A DNA stretch of 64,000 nt from an uncultured Lachnospiraceae bacterium. GTDB taxonomy: Bacteria > Bacillota > Clostridia > Lachnospirales > Lachnospiraceae. The notes below the pieces were generated by a model, which made no database searches, was not told where the DNA came from, and saw only the letters and a program-made list of their open reading frames with translations. Of the stretch, positions 26,151-34,809 are shown piece by piece. Both the position numbers and the translations under genes were made by a program. Location: contig CAJTOO010000017.1 of the NCBI GenBank assembly GCA_910577735.1, positions 1 through 64,000 of the forward strand. Direction: 5' to 3'. Position 1 is the stretch's first letter. Every line of letters begins with the position of its first letter.

Positions 26151-27034
26151 TTTACGCATAATGCGAAATAATCATTTTTCTCCGTCCGAAACAGCAAACT
26201 GTACGGCGGGAATTGTTTCTCAAATTCAAAGGACCGCACCAATTGTTCAAAAGACAATATATTGACCTTTTCAAGTTTATAACTATCTTTCAGAGAGAAA
26301 TGCGTCTCCATGCATTCCATAAATTTCCCGGAAATAAGTTTCATCGCTTCCGCAATCGTCTTATCCACCCTGTTGACCCGCTTCCCCAGCAGTTCACTGA
26401 TCAGTTTGATAACCATCTGCTCCTCATAGACTAAAACTGCTTGTGTATACTGCCCATCCGCTTTACGATAACTCATCCGGAAACAAAGAGCCTTGCCGGA
26501 TGCGAAATCCTCTCCGCTATAGTGTGCACTGACAAGAGCTGCCTCCAGTTTAAAAAGGTCATGAAATGTCTGAATCACTGCTTTTTCCAGAGAAACCAGT
26601 TCATCCTCTGCAGGCTTATGTACCCATTTATGAGGAGTCTTTCCCGTGATGGCGCAGTCCTCAATCATGATATGTACATTCAGCCATCCCACGCATATAC
26701 CCAGAAAATGCTGAATAGACTCTGCCGAATAATCCTGCGCTTCCATTTCTTCTTCCAGGGCGGGAAGTGTCTGATTCTGCAGATTATCATGCAGGCTCTT
26801 ATGGATCTCATAACCCTGATAGCCAATTTTTCTCATATAAGCTTCTTCTTCTGCAAAATGCTTTATGGTATAGCTTTTGAAATATTTGATTCCTTCCTGA
26901 CAGGCATGTTTTTGCTTCTCCGCATCTTCTGTCAAATTTAGCAGCTTTCCAACGATGGAAAAAAGCTTTCTGTGTGCACGATCCACGATTTCCACACCAA
27001 TATTAAAGCGGTCATTCCATTTTACTTCGCTCAT
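26147..27034 (-). CDS. bacteriohemerythrin with C-terminal CheX-like domain
   Basis: 295 residues. Residues 1-135 are a bacteriohemerythrin: WNDRFNIGVEIVDRAHRKLF, HFAEEEAYMRKIGYQGYEIHKSLHD and WLNVHIMIED supply the His/Glu/Asp ligands for a di-iron oxygen site. Residues about 150-295 resemble the CheC/CheX/chemotaxis phosphatase fold (LLGKRVNRVDKTIAEAMKLISGKFME), though the usual catalytic EXXN is not obvious. The combination suggests oxygen sensing tied to motility or phosphorelay signalling. Convergent with the soluble hybrid kinase and sharing its terminator. The second-domain call is tentative. Confidence 0.75.
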   Translation of the reverse strand: MSEVKWNDRFNIGVEIVDRAHRKLFSIVGKLLNLTEDAEKQKHACQEGIKYFKSYTIKHFAEEEAYMRKIGYQGYEIHKSLHDNLQNQTLPALEEEMEAQDYSAESIQHFLGICVGWLNVHIMIEDCAITGKTPHKWVHKPAEDELVSLEKAVIQTFHDLFKLEAALVSAHYSGEDFASGKALCFRMSYRKADGQYTQAVLVYEEQMVIKLISELLGKRVNRVDKTIAEAMKLISGKFMECMETHFSLKDSYKLEKVNILSFEQLVRSFEFEKQFPPYSLLFRTEKNDYFALCVK

Positions 27035-27188
27035 CGCACCTTACTTCCTTTCTGTCCTTTCTGGCTTTATCAAAATTGACTGATACCACTATTATACGCA
27101 TTTCTTCCAGCATTTGCAAACTGGTCTGCTTTTGTGGTCTGCCATAATGAAATCATCTTTTTATGATATATGTAATCCGTAAAAAAGA

Positions 27189-27217
27189 TTGAATTCGTAT
27201 CCTATATGAAGTATGAT
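27189..27217 (+). promoter_or_regulatory. promoter of the diguanylate cyclase gene
   Basis: TTGAAT (27189-27194), 17 bases, TATGAT (27212-27217). The leader of roughly 75 bases is GC-rich with a CCGC-TTC-GCGG hairpin, unlike its AT-rich surroundings. No c-di-GMP riboswitch consensus was recognised in it. Confidence 0.6.
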
Positions 27218-27299
27218 AGTTAAAATATATCCTTTCGGAAATCACTCTGGGCGTTCCGCTTCGCGGCCCCGGAATTTTCAGGAAAAACGGGGCGTTTTC

Positions 27300-29234
27300 A
27301 TGCAAAAAACCTTTATCAAATACACCTTTATCATCATAACCGCGGCTATTTTACTGATATTGCTCATCAACTTTGTCTGCAGTCTGAATACGCTGGAAAC
27401 CAGACAGTTAGACACCTTTTATACCAAGACGGAACAGATGATCCATACATTAGAAAATAACCGGGAGGAGCTGCGTCTTTTACGGGAAAGTCTGGATGAA
27501 GATTACCTGACCAGAGCCAAGGCCGCCGCTTATGTCATGGACCATGTGGAAGAAGTAGCCATGGACGTGTCACAGATGCAGTATCTGGCAGATTTGCTCA
27601 ATGTGGATGAAATACACATCATTGATGAAAATGGTATTATCGTGGCCGGTTCCGTCTCAGAGTATGTGGGCATAGACATGCATGATCACCCCCAGACAAG
27701 CGCTTTCCTTCCTCTGCTTAAGAGTAACGGTGAGGACGCCTATCTGATTCAGGAAGCACAGCCCAATGCTGCTGAAGCTAAGATGATGCAGTATATCGGT
27801 GTTGCCCGCAAAGGGCAAAAGGGTGTGGTGCAAGTGGGACTTACCCCCACAAGACAGTTGGCCGCACAGTCCAGAAACACCTATGAATACATTTTTTCCA
27901 AATTTCCCACCGACAAAGGTGAGGAATTATTTGTTGTTGACGCTAAAACCGGAACCGTTCTTGGTCATTCAGACGGAATGGACATGGATTTCAGCGCGGA
28001 ATGTTACCAGTTGGAGCATCTTAAGGACTGCTCGAAAGGCGCCTATAAGCAGGGACGTGATAATGTCAGAATGTATGTGGTGAGCAGACAATATGACGAT
28101 ATCCTTCTATGTGCTGCACTGCCCAAAAGCATCTTTCTTCGCAGACTATGGCTTGGGATGCTGGCAACCCTCATATGTCTGTTCTGCATCGAGGCAGCCG
28201 TCATTCTTCTTTTGAATTATCTCGTGAAAAAGAAGGTGATCAACGGCATTCATCACATCAATGAAAACCTGACCATGATCACCAACGGCAATCTGGATAC
28301 AAAGGTTGCAGTGGGCGGCAACAGCGAATTTGAGGAGCTGAGCCGCGGAATCAATACCATGGTCAAAAGCATTGTCAGCCTCTCGGACCGCATATCTGCC
28401 ATTATAGAAATCAGCGGTATCCCATTGGCCGCCTTTGAATATGAGCGGGGCGTCAAACAGCTTTTCGTGACCTCAGGGCTGAGTGAATTGCTAAACCTGT
28501 CTAAGCAGCAGTCTGCGAAACTTTATCAGGATGCTGCGCAGTTCGACCAATATATCCGCAGCATCACCAAGGCACCAGTCGAAGGAGAATCAGACATCTA
28601 TCAGATCAGCGACTCCAGATACATCCGCATACACATGTCTGAATCCGGCAATAGTTGTCTGGGCGTTATATCTGATGTGACCAAAGATATGCTTCAGAAA
28701 AAGCGGATGCAGTATGAAAATACCCACGATCCGCTGACGGGATTATATAAATTTAATCCTTTCAAGCATCTGGCTGCCAAAACTCTGCATGCCATGCCTT
28801 CCGGCAGAATATGCGCGATGGTTATGCTCGATCTGGATTGTTTTAAATCCATTAACGATACCTATGGACATGATGCCGGGGATCTTTATCTGCAGGATTT
28901 CGCTTCAATTATACAGAAAATGCCACCGGAACACTGCCTGTCTGCAAGGCGCTCCGGTGACGAATTCTGTATGATGATATTCGATTGTAATAATAAAGAT
29001 GAAGTCACAGCACATCTGGATGTTTTCTATGACATGCTCGGCCAACACAAGGTTTCCCTGTCTGCTGACCAGTCAAAAAGCATTTCTGTATCCAGTGGCT
29101 TTGCGCTGGCAGACACCCCGGACACTGGCATAGAAGATTTGCTTGCCCGGGCGGACGAAGCCCTCTATGAAGTAAAACGGACCACAAAAGGACACTATGC
29201 TGCCTTCATGCCCTCTTCACCGGATGCCGGATAA
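27300..29234 (+). CDS. membrane-bound diguanylate cyclase (Cache-like sensor, HAMP, GGDEF)
   Basis: About 644 residues. The start was placed at MQKTFIKYTF, since the upstream 29 codons are not protein-like. An N-terminal transmembrane helix (around 7-28) is followed by an extracellular sensor region of about 250 residues resembling double-Cache domains (ELFVVDAKTGTVLGHSDG), a second transmembrane helix, a HAMP domain, a PAS-like linker and the C-terminal GGDEF domain: DPLTGLYKF, MLDLDCFKSINDTYGHDAGD, and active site RRSGDEF. Ser replaces the first Gly of GGDEF; SGDEF is commonly still active. Produces c-di-GMP in response to an external ligand. Confidence 0.9.
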   Translation: MQKTFIKYTFIIITAAILLILLINFVCSLNTLETRQLDTFYTKTEQMIHTLENNREELRLLRESLDEDYLTRAKAAAYVMDHVEEVAMDVSQMQYLADLLNVDEIHIIDENGIIVAGSVSEYVGIDMHDHPQTSAFLPLLKSNGEDAYLIQEAQPNAAEAKMMQYIGVARKGQKGVVQVGLTPTRQLAAQSRNTYEYIFSKFPTDKGEELFVVDAKTGTVLGHSDGMDMDFSAECYQLEHLKDCSKGAYKQGRDNVRMYVVSRQYDDILLCAALPKSIFLRRLWLGMLATLICLFCIEAAVILLLNYLVKKKVINGIHHINENLTMITNGNLDTKVAVGGNSEFEELSRGINTMVKSIVSLSDRISAIIEISGIPLAAFEYERGVKQLFVTSGLSELLNLSKQQSAKLYQDAAQFDQYIRSITKAPVEGESDIYQISDSRYIRIHMSESGNSCLGVISDVTKDMLQKKRMQYENTHDPLTGLYKFNPFKHLAAKTLHAMPSGRICAMVMLDLDCFKSINDTYGHDAGDLYLQDFASIIQKMPPEHCLSARRSGDEFCMMIFDCNNKDEVTAHLDVFYDMLGQHKVSLSADQSKSISVSSGFALADTPDTGIEDLLARADEALYEVKRTTKGHYAAFMPSSPDAG

Positions 29235-29254
29235 CGGAGATAAAGTGAAAATAA

Positions 29255-29629
29255 TCAAACACCATTTGCTCCCCCACATATCTCCCTCTGTATTTTCTTG
29301 CTCAGGCCGCCCAGTACCAGCTGATAAGACTTGTCCAGCAAATCCTTTAACAAATCATCCGGCACTTCTCCATCCGGTTTAACGGAGTTCCAATGCTCTT
29401 TATTCATATAATAGCCGGGTACAATATCCTCATACTGCTGTCTCAGAAAATCTCCCTCTGCCGGCTCCAGTTTCAATGTGATGAAATAGGGCTCATTGTC
29501 ATCTCCCAGACAGACTGCCGCAAACATCTTACCGCCGATCTGATAACGGATCCACTTCCATTCTTCCTTGAAATCTTTGGTGACGCCCGCTTTTTGCAGT
29601 AAATATTCATCAATCCATGTGTATCTCAT
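29255..29629 (-). CDS. MmcQ/YjbR family protein
   Basis: A 124-residue single-domain protein. MRYTWIDEYLLQKAGVTKDFKEEW and IGGKMFAAVCLGDDN lead to ITLKLEPAEGDFLRQQYEDIVPGYYMNKEHWNSV, the signature of the YjbR/MmcQ DNA-binding-like fold. Function in the cell is not established; some relatives were annotated as DNA-binding. It stands alone on the minus strand, converging on the diguanylate cyclase gene with a 20-base gap. Confidence 0.9.
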   Translation of the reverse strand: MRYTWIDEYLLQKAGVTKDFKEEWKWIRYQIGGKMFAAVCLGDDNEPYFITLKLEPAEGDFLRQQYEDIVPGYYMNKEHWNSVKPDGEVPDDLLKDLLDKSYQLVLGGLSKKIQREICGGANGV

Positions 29630-29693
29630 GCCGCTCCCCTCCTTCTGTTATGCAAATTATCTGCACCGTTTCACAGTCTGTGCCATTTCTTCC

Positions 29694-31808
29694 CTATTTA
29701 CGCCGCTTCCTGCCATGGCCTGTTCCGGAAGTTCTGTGCCTGCGCCTGCGTAACTTTCGGGTATGAACGAAATATGCCACTACACCAAGGCCCACTGAGA
29801 ATGTCACAAGTCCGGACACAAGGAATATATTTCTGCTTCTGTCAAGCCGCTGATGAACCGATAACTGACGCTGCCGGCCGGCATCCTCATGCTCTCCCTG
29901 CTCTGCAGGCGCAGCCGTTTCAACAGACATCACTTCCACCGTTTCTTTTAAAGCCTCATCCCCCTCCGTTTCAGCAAAGTCATTGTTTCTGTCTTTGTCC
30001 GCGCCAGGGATGCTTCCCGTATCTATCTTCCCGTTTTCCGCCAGTTTTACCGTTAGAGATGCTGTATCTGTATTGCTGCTATTGTCTGCATTTTCGGTCT
30101 GCTGTGTATCTGCCGGATTTTCCGGAATGGCAGTGACGGAATTATGACCACTCGAATACGTATCTGTATTTATATCATTCTGTGCTGTCTCCTGTGCCGC
30201 AGCATCACTGGTATCCTCAGATAAGGGGTTTGTCCCTGATGCATTATCCTTGTCAGAGGAACCCTTATCATTGCTTTCCTGCTCATGTTTTCCGGCATCA
30301 TGGTCGGAGGGCTTTCGGTCATCCGACGGTTTCTGCTCCGCCGGCGGTTTGTTTCCTTCTGACGGCTTATTTCCCTCTTCCGGTTTATGGCTTCCTGATG
30401 AAGTATGATCAGAATCCGGCTCCGGTTTATCAGGCGGATTAACAACAGAACCACTGTCGCCCAGGTCTTCTGCCTCATTCATGCTGTTGGCCTTATATCG
30501 TAACACATTGGAAAAATACCTTTTATCATCCTTTTCTCCCTGCAGTCGAATATAGACGCTGGGATTTTGGTCCGTATCCCACTCATCACATGGAAAGCTG
30601 ACGGAAAATCCGGTGCTATCACTGGATACCGTCTTCACCTCATCCCTGATCCAGTTTTTGCCGTCAAAAGAGTACTCTGCCGCAACCGTAATGGGAAGTT
30701 CCCCCTTCGGTTTCGTGTATTTGCCCTGAAAATAATAGGCATTGGCACGTATAAAAGCGTCCACTTCAGTAAACGTCAGCGGATAATCATTATAAACCAC
30801 CGTACATTTCGGTGCCACATAATACAGCACCTGGGAAGAAAATCCCTTTACCTGAAAACGCTGCCGGTTTTGCTGATGCTTTTCCGTCCCCGCAAGATCC
30901 CAGGATACTGGGGTCGGCTTATTATACCAGATCTGACCCTGATGGTTTACCGTACATTTTATCTCTGTGGGCAGCAGACTCTCTGCAGACTGCCCCTTTT
31001 CCACAACAACACAGACAGAGGACTCCTCTGTCACAAGCGGTGCATCCGCATAATGGATGTTTCCTGTCACGCTGGTCTTTGTATAAGTGTTTTCCAGAAC
31101 CAGTCCTGCGCCTTCTTCCTGCCACAGCGCATACTGCGGGGACGTCCCCTCTGATTCGCTTTTCACAAAGACACCATCCAGCGTCAGTATACCGCCCTTT
31201 ACTACGTGAAAAATACCCTTGTCACGGGCCTTTCCCTGAAAAATAAGGTGCCCGTCACTCAAAAAAGCGATATACCCGGCTGCCGTAATCGTATAGGTAT
31301 CGGTGTCCACCACAATGTCCGGCCTGTTGCCGCCGTTAGGTGTGAAATAATAAAACTCTTTCAGAACAATGCTATTTGTAAGCTTAACCCTGCCGCCATT
31401 ATTTTTGTGTGATTCAAGCCATTCCTTAAATTCATCGGCAGTAGAAACTGTATCCGGTTCTGCATCCTGCGTTGTATTCTGACTGACGGATGATCCCGCG
31501 CTTTGTGTCGTATTCTGGCTTGTACCTGCTTCTGCACTTTGTGCCGTGCTGTGGTTGGCACCTGCCTCTGCACTTTGTGCCGTGCTGCGGTTGACACCTG
31601 CCTCTGCACTTTGTGCCGTGCTGCGGTTGGCACCTGCCTCTGCACTTTGTGTCGTGCTCCGATTGGTACCTGCCTCTGCGTTCTGTTGTGCCACAGACGC
31701 TGCCGCATCCGGTTTCGGGGCTGCCATTGCCACAGAAATGTCAAACAAATAGACTGAAAACAAAATGATAAAACAAACTACCAGCCAATAAATTTTTCTG
31801 TTTTTCAT
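29694..31808 (-). CDS. large repeat-containing cell-surface protein
   Basis: 704 residues. Signal peptide (MKNRKIYWLVVCFIILFSVYLFDISVAMA), then tandem 12-residue repeats of the form QSAEAGANRSTA (about residues 45-105). A middle beta-structured region of about 350 residues includes DGHLIFQGKARDKGIFHVVKGG, resembling right-handed beta-helix or pectate-lyase-like surfaces. A Pro/Glu/Ser-rich stalk with repeated KPSDDRKPSD-type units follows, and a C-terminal transmembrane segment with an Arg-rich tail. There is no LPxTG motif, so it is probably anchored by the membrane segment. No enzymatic residue is evident. The repeated module suggests phase or length variation. Confidence 0.78.
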   Translation of the reverse strand: MKNRKIYWLVVCFIILFSVYLFDISVAMAAPKPDAAASVAQQNAEAGTNRSTTQSAEAGANRSTAQSAEAGVNRSTAQSAEAGANHSTAQSAEAGTSQNTTQSAGSSVSQNTTQDAEPDTVSTADEFKEWLESHKNNGGRVKLTNSIVLKEFYYFTPNGGNRPDIVVDTDTYTITAAGYIAFLSDGHLIFQGKARDKGIFHVVKGGILTLDGVFVKSESEGTSPQYALWQEEGAGLVLENTYTKTSVTGNIHYADAPLVTEESSVCVVVEKGQSAESLLPTEIKCTVNHQGQIWYNKPTPVSWDLAGTEKHQQNRQRFQVKGFSSQVLYYVAPKCTVVYNDYPLTFTEVDAFIRANAYYFQGKYTKPKGELPITVAAEYSFDGKNWIRDEVKTVSSDSTGFSVSFPCDEWDTDQNPSVYIRLQGEKDDKRYFSNVLRYKANSMNEAEDLGDSGSVVNPPDKPEPDSDHTSSGSHKPEEGNKPSEGNKPPAEQKPSDDRKPSDHDAGKHEQESNDKGSSDKDNASGTNPLSEDTSDAAAQETAQNDINTDTYSSGHNSVTAIPENPADTQQTENADNSSNTDTASLTVKLAENGKIDTGSIPGADKDRNNDFAETEGDEALKETVEVMSVETAAPAEQGEHEDAGRQRQLSVHQRLDRSRNIFLVSGLVTFSVGLGVVAYFVHTRKLRRRRHRTSGTGHGRKRRK
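31517..31690 (-). repeat. in-frame 36-bp tandem repeats
   Basis: About five consecutive copies of a 36-base unit (starting GCCTCTGCACTTTGTG on the plus strand) with few substitutions, coding for the dodecapeptide QSAEAGANRSTA in the surface protein. Adjacent copies are almost identical, so copy number can vary by slippage. Confidence 0.85.
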
Positions 31809-31987
31809 ACACCTGTTTCCTTACCTGATCAAATGAAGCACTCATGCGCCCTCGCGCAACAATCCCGCAGTGGAGATTCCCATGAGCCAAAACAGGTTTA
31901 ACCACCCGCAATTACCTGTTATGATTACAAATATATAGCAAAAACTGCACGCATACAAGATAATTTTACACAAAATATTCTGCCTGT

Positions 31988-32314
31988 CTACGGCGCCCTA
32001 TTTCGTCCGTCAAAATACCCTGACCAATCTGCCTCGATCACCTCTGGTTCTGTGACTGTCTCCTGAAAAATGCTCTCTGTGTCCTGCCCGTCAGCTTCTT
32101 CCTGAAAAGACACTGCTGTTGGACTCTGGGGTCTGACTGCCTCCCGGGACCCCTCTTCTGCAGTGCCAGCATTCATCGCCACATCCTGTACTTCTTCTAC
32201 GTCATTCCCGCTATCTGTCGGCATTGTGTCATCGTTCCCAGTACATCCCCATAAAAGAAATATACATGTCATGACGCCGCACATTTCTTTCCTATATCGC
32301 ATTTGCCTTTTCAT
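31988..32314 (-). CDS. small lipoprotein, probably a truncated remnant
   Basis: About 108 residues. MKRQMRYRKEMCG followed by LLWGC is a lipobox, then an acidic low-complexity segment. The last residues, DWSGYFDGRN, resemble the opening of class D beta-lactamase/penicillin-recognising domains (W-S-x-Y-F-D-G-x-N-G-A), but the frame closes three codons later. A one- or two-base shift would extend it. This looks like a lipoprotein leader whose catalytic domain has been lost. Start placed at the ATG behind AAAGGA, 15 codons into the longest frame. Confidence 0.6.
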   Translation of the reverse strand: MKRQMRYRKEMCGVMTCIFLLWGCTGNDDTMPTDSGNDVEEVQDVAMNAGTAEEGSREAVRPQSPTAVSFQEEADGQDTESIFQETVTEPEVIEADWSGYFDGRNRAP

Positions 32315-32328
32315 GTTTACTTTTCCTT

Positions 32329-32835
32329 TCAATGTCCGTCTTTCCCAGAGAACCGGCAATACTGTATCTCCTGCAGCTTCTTCCCGCCTATCTCATGATA
32401 CATGTAGTGCTGTGTCGGCGTAAACCCGCACCTTTCATAGAATTTCCTTGCATTCCTGTTTTCCGCAAGCACCCATAAAAAGATATCCTCATAACCAAGC
32501 TTCTCCAGTTCTTTTACTGCCGCTTCCAGCAACAGCCTGCCATATCCTCTGCCCATATATTCCGGCAGAAGGTAAATGGATATGATCTCCCCAAAATCAT
32601 GAAACTGAGCAGTCCTGGATCTGCTATAACTGGACGTGCCTATCAATTTGCCGTCTTCTGTCATCATAAGGGAATGCACGCCGTCCTGATCCAAATAAGG
32701 AACCCACCGCCCCGGAGGGATACTATCCAGATAGTCCTGGGGAACAATACCCCTGTATGCAAACTTCCAGCCTTCTTCATAAATATTGCTGACAGATAAT
32801 CTGTCATCGTTCTCCTGAATATGTCTTATCTCCAA
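32329..32835 (-). CDS. GNAT family N-acetyltransferase
   Basis: A 168-residue GNAT protein. MEIRHIQENDD opens the domain, IISIYLLPEYMGRGYGRLLLEAAVKELEKLG carries the acetyl-CoA pyrophosphate loop (Q/RxxGxG/A), and NRNARKFYERCGF is the classic C-terminal part. The substrate is unknown, with amino acids, peptides and small amines all possible. Ends 14 bases before the small lipoprotein start, so the two may be cotranscribed. Confidence 0.9.
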   Translation of the reverse strand: MEIRHIQENDDRLSVSNIYEEGWKFAYRGIVPQDYLDSIPPGRWVPYLDQDGVHSLMMTEDGKLIGTSSYSRSRTAQFHDFGEIISIYLLPEYMGRGYGRLLLEAAVKELEKLGYEDIFLWVLAENRNARKFYERCGFTPTQHYMYHEIGGKKLQEIQYCRFSGKDGH

Positions 32836-32864
32836 TCCTTTATCTCCCTACTGCTTTCAAAATT

Positions 32865-33806
32865 TTACAGATCAAAAAGACGCAGCTGGCCTTCCTTTAC
32901 AGATTTCATCTGTCTTACTGTAATCTTATCTTTTTCCTCAATCTTCCCGCAAAGAAGCGGCGATGCCGGGTCATGGTTCCTGCAGTTGCCTGTCACAACA
33001 TCCAGTCCATGATTGGCATAGCAGTATACACAACCATGTTGACAGCTGTCGTAAACACCGATATCAATGCTCTCTGCACAGCCACATTCTGCACGTTGAT
33101 TTTTGTCTTTGCCGGCATTTATCTGACAGCCGATTATGGATTCCACAAGCTTTTTATCAATACAGCTGCTATGCCTGATTCCATAACTGGCCAAATCCAA
33201 TTGTTCGGCACAACTTGCCATCTCCATGCCATTTTGCCGTGCAATATCACAAAGCTGTCCGGCAAAAACCGTCAGCTGTATTTCTTCCATATCATATACT
33301 TTCAGCGCATCCATATTTTTCCTGTTTTTTGTATACTTGTCCACAAAACTGATCACGCATTTCCGGGTATATCCACGGAGCGCCCCGGCTATCTGTGTAA
33401 ATGCCTTTACATGATATGCCGGTGTGTACTGATCAGTAAAAAGAATCGGGTCATATCTCCAAATCACTTTCTCTGCACCGATTCTCTCAGACAAAGTCCG
33501 GAAAGCGGGTATGACAACCTCCTTTTTCGAAGGTACATTAATCTCAACATCCGTTCCATAACCGGTAAGCGTGAACTGGAAATAATAAGAATAGTCCCGT
33601 AGTCTATCCAACCCGGAGAGCATTGGCGCCGGATTTTTTGTCCAGAATACAATACAGTCCACAACCTCCGGGGACAGACCAATCTCACTGATTTGATGTC
33701 TGTTCATGGGATTGCGGACATATAAAAAGCCCTCCTTGATGCGGTTGTAGAACCAGTCTGAATAATAGGCGGGGACATCCGTCCGCCTGCTTGCACTTAG
33801 TATCAT
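32865..33806 (-). CDS. DUF1848 family protein (cysteine-rich, radical-SAM-like neighbourhood)
   Basis: 313 residues. It opens MILSASRRTDVPAYYSDWF, the hallmark of DUF1848, followed by FWTKNPAPM and a TIM-barrel-like core. A cysteine cluster lies at the C-terminal end (residues about 255-275), DSCQHGCVYCYAN, suggesting a metal or iron-sulphur site. The CxxGCxYC pattern is reminiscent of SPL/radical SAM enzymes but the order is different. Biological role is not established for the family; the cluster could carry an Fe-S centre. Confidence 0.82.
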   Translation of the reverse strand: MILSASRRTDVPAYYSDWFYNRIKEGFLYVRNPMNRHQISEIGLSPEVVDCIVFWTKNPAPMLSGLDRLRDYSYYFQFTLTGYGTDVEINVPSKKEVVIPAFRTLSERIGAEKVIWRYDPILFTDQYTPAYHVKAFTQIAGALRGYTRKCVISFVDKYTKNRKNMDALKVYDMEEIQLTVFAGQLCDIARQNGMEMASCAEQLDLASYGIRHSSCIDKKLVESIIGCQINAGKDKNQRAECGCAESIDIGVYDSCQHGCVYCYANHGLDVVTGNCRNHDPASPLLCGKIEEKDKITVRQMKSVKEGQLRLFDL

Positions 33807-34031
33807 TCTATCTGTCCTGCTTAATAATATGACTTTTCCTCACCTGAATCAGCATATTTTATCCATTCATTTTACCGTATTGTAACAAAACTTACTACTC
33901 CTTTATCATTACAAAATTGGTAAAAAAGTTCTGCCAGTTCTTTACAATCTGATGACCGGCGTTCTCTGATAAACATGTTGTTTCCGACTCCCAAAAGTAG
34001 TTTGTACTTTTACAGAGTACCATAATTATAT

Positions 34032-34787
34032 TTATATTCCTATCAAATTATGCAACTTCTTCCCCAACACCCCAAATACCACACGCACCACCAGGCAGAC
34101 GCCGATAATCAACACCGCATATTCTTCAAATCCGGTCCAATCATTGTGCCATACTCTTTTCACGAACGGCAGTGCCAAGACAATCAAAAGATACCAGAAT
34201 ACCGGAACAGCCAGTCTGCCATTCCCTGTTTTTGCAGCAGCGCACTGATAAATCACACACAAGGATGCAAAATACGTGACCGTTCCAATTAACGTGTGAA
34301 GTCTGTCAGGTGTAAGCCACCCTCCCAGCACATGCAGCCCTTCCAGAAAAACAGGAAGCCGGATAGACAGCACAATGCGGATACCATTCACAAAGACGGT
34401 GAAAAGATACGCTAAAACGATGCTCACTCCAAGCCTCCTGCATTTGCTTCCGATATCCTCTCTTTGCGGGTCCGCCGGGATAAAGACCAACATTAAAAAA
34501 GTCAGCAGCATAAACCGGCTCCCGGAACAGGAAGCCGCAATCAAAAACTCAGATCCATGATTCACATATCCCTGATGGGGCAGATACTCAAAAGTAATTC
34601 CGGCAAGAATACCGGCCCACCTTGCGGTGGGTGCCAGTATCCATTTGAGCATATCTGTATCACTTGCCCGGATAAAGCAGCGCATGAGCATCGTTGTCAG
34701 AATCGCTGCCAGGTAAAGCAGCCAGTCATTTTGTATCTTTGTTTTTATCTGCCCCATGTTCCTCAATCTCTCCATTTCGATTCCCAT
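34032..34787 (-). CDS. exosortase family protein (XrtK-like)
   Basis: A 251-residue membrane protein with about seven transmembrane segments. The exosortase/archaeosortase catalytic set is present in order: Cys87 in AASCSGSRFM, Arg137 in VNGIRIVLS and His164 in RLHTLIGT. Exosortases cut and re-anchor proteins that carry a PEP-CTERM-like tail. The only candidate target is the VIT/VWA protein encoded 22 bases upstream in the same operon, whose tail fits. Exosortases are mainly Gram-negative, though a few Clostridia have dedicated one-target versions. The exact subfamily (XrtK or another VIT-linked type) was not verified, and the start codon is not well defined by a Shine-Dalgarno sequence. Confidence 0.8.
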   Translation of the reverse strand: MGIEMERLRNMGQIKTKIQNDWLLYLAAILTTMLMRCFIRASDTDMLKWILAPTARWAGILAGITFEYLPHQGYVNHGSEFLIAASCSGSRFMLLTFLMLVFIPADPQREDIGSKCRRLGVSIVLAYLFTVFVNGIRIVLSIRLPVFLEGLHVLGGWLTPDRLHTLIGTVTYFASLCVIYQCAAAKTGNGRLAVPVFWYLLIVLALPFVKRVWHNDWTGFEEYAVLIIGVCLVVRVVFGVLGKKLHNLIGI

Positions 34788-34809
34788 TTGTCCCTATGGC
34801 AAAGCAATG

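Noticed and set aside
27218..27299. c-di-GMP riboswitch in the diguanylate cyclase leader
   Set aside because: Too short and lacking the conserved core; only a small GC-rich hairpin is seen.
31517..31690. CRISPR-like repeats of 36 bases
   Set aside because: The copies abut with no spacers, are in frame and code for a surface-protein repeat; no cas genes are nearby.
33993..34011. AAAAGTA/TACTTTT hairpin as terminator for the exosortase gene
   Set aside because: Weak A/T stem with no T tract on the required strand.
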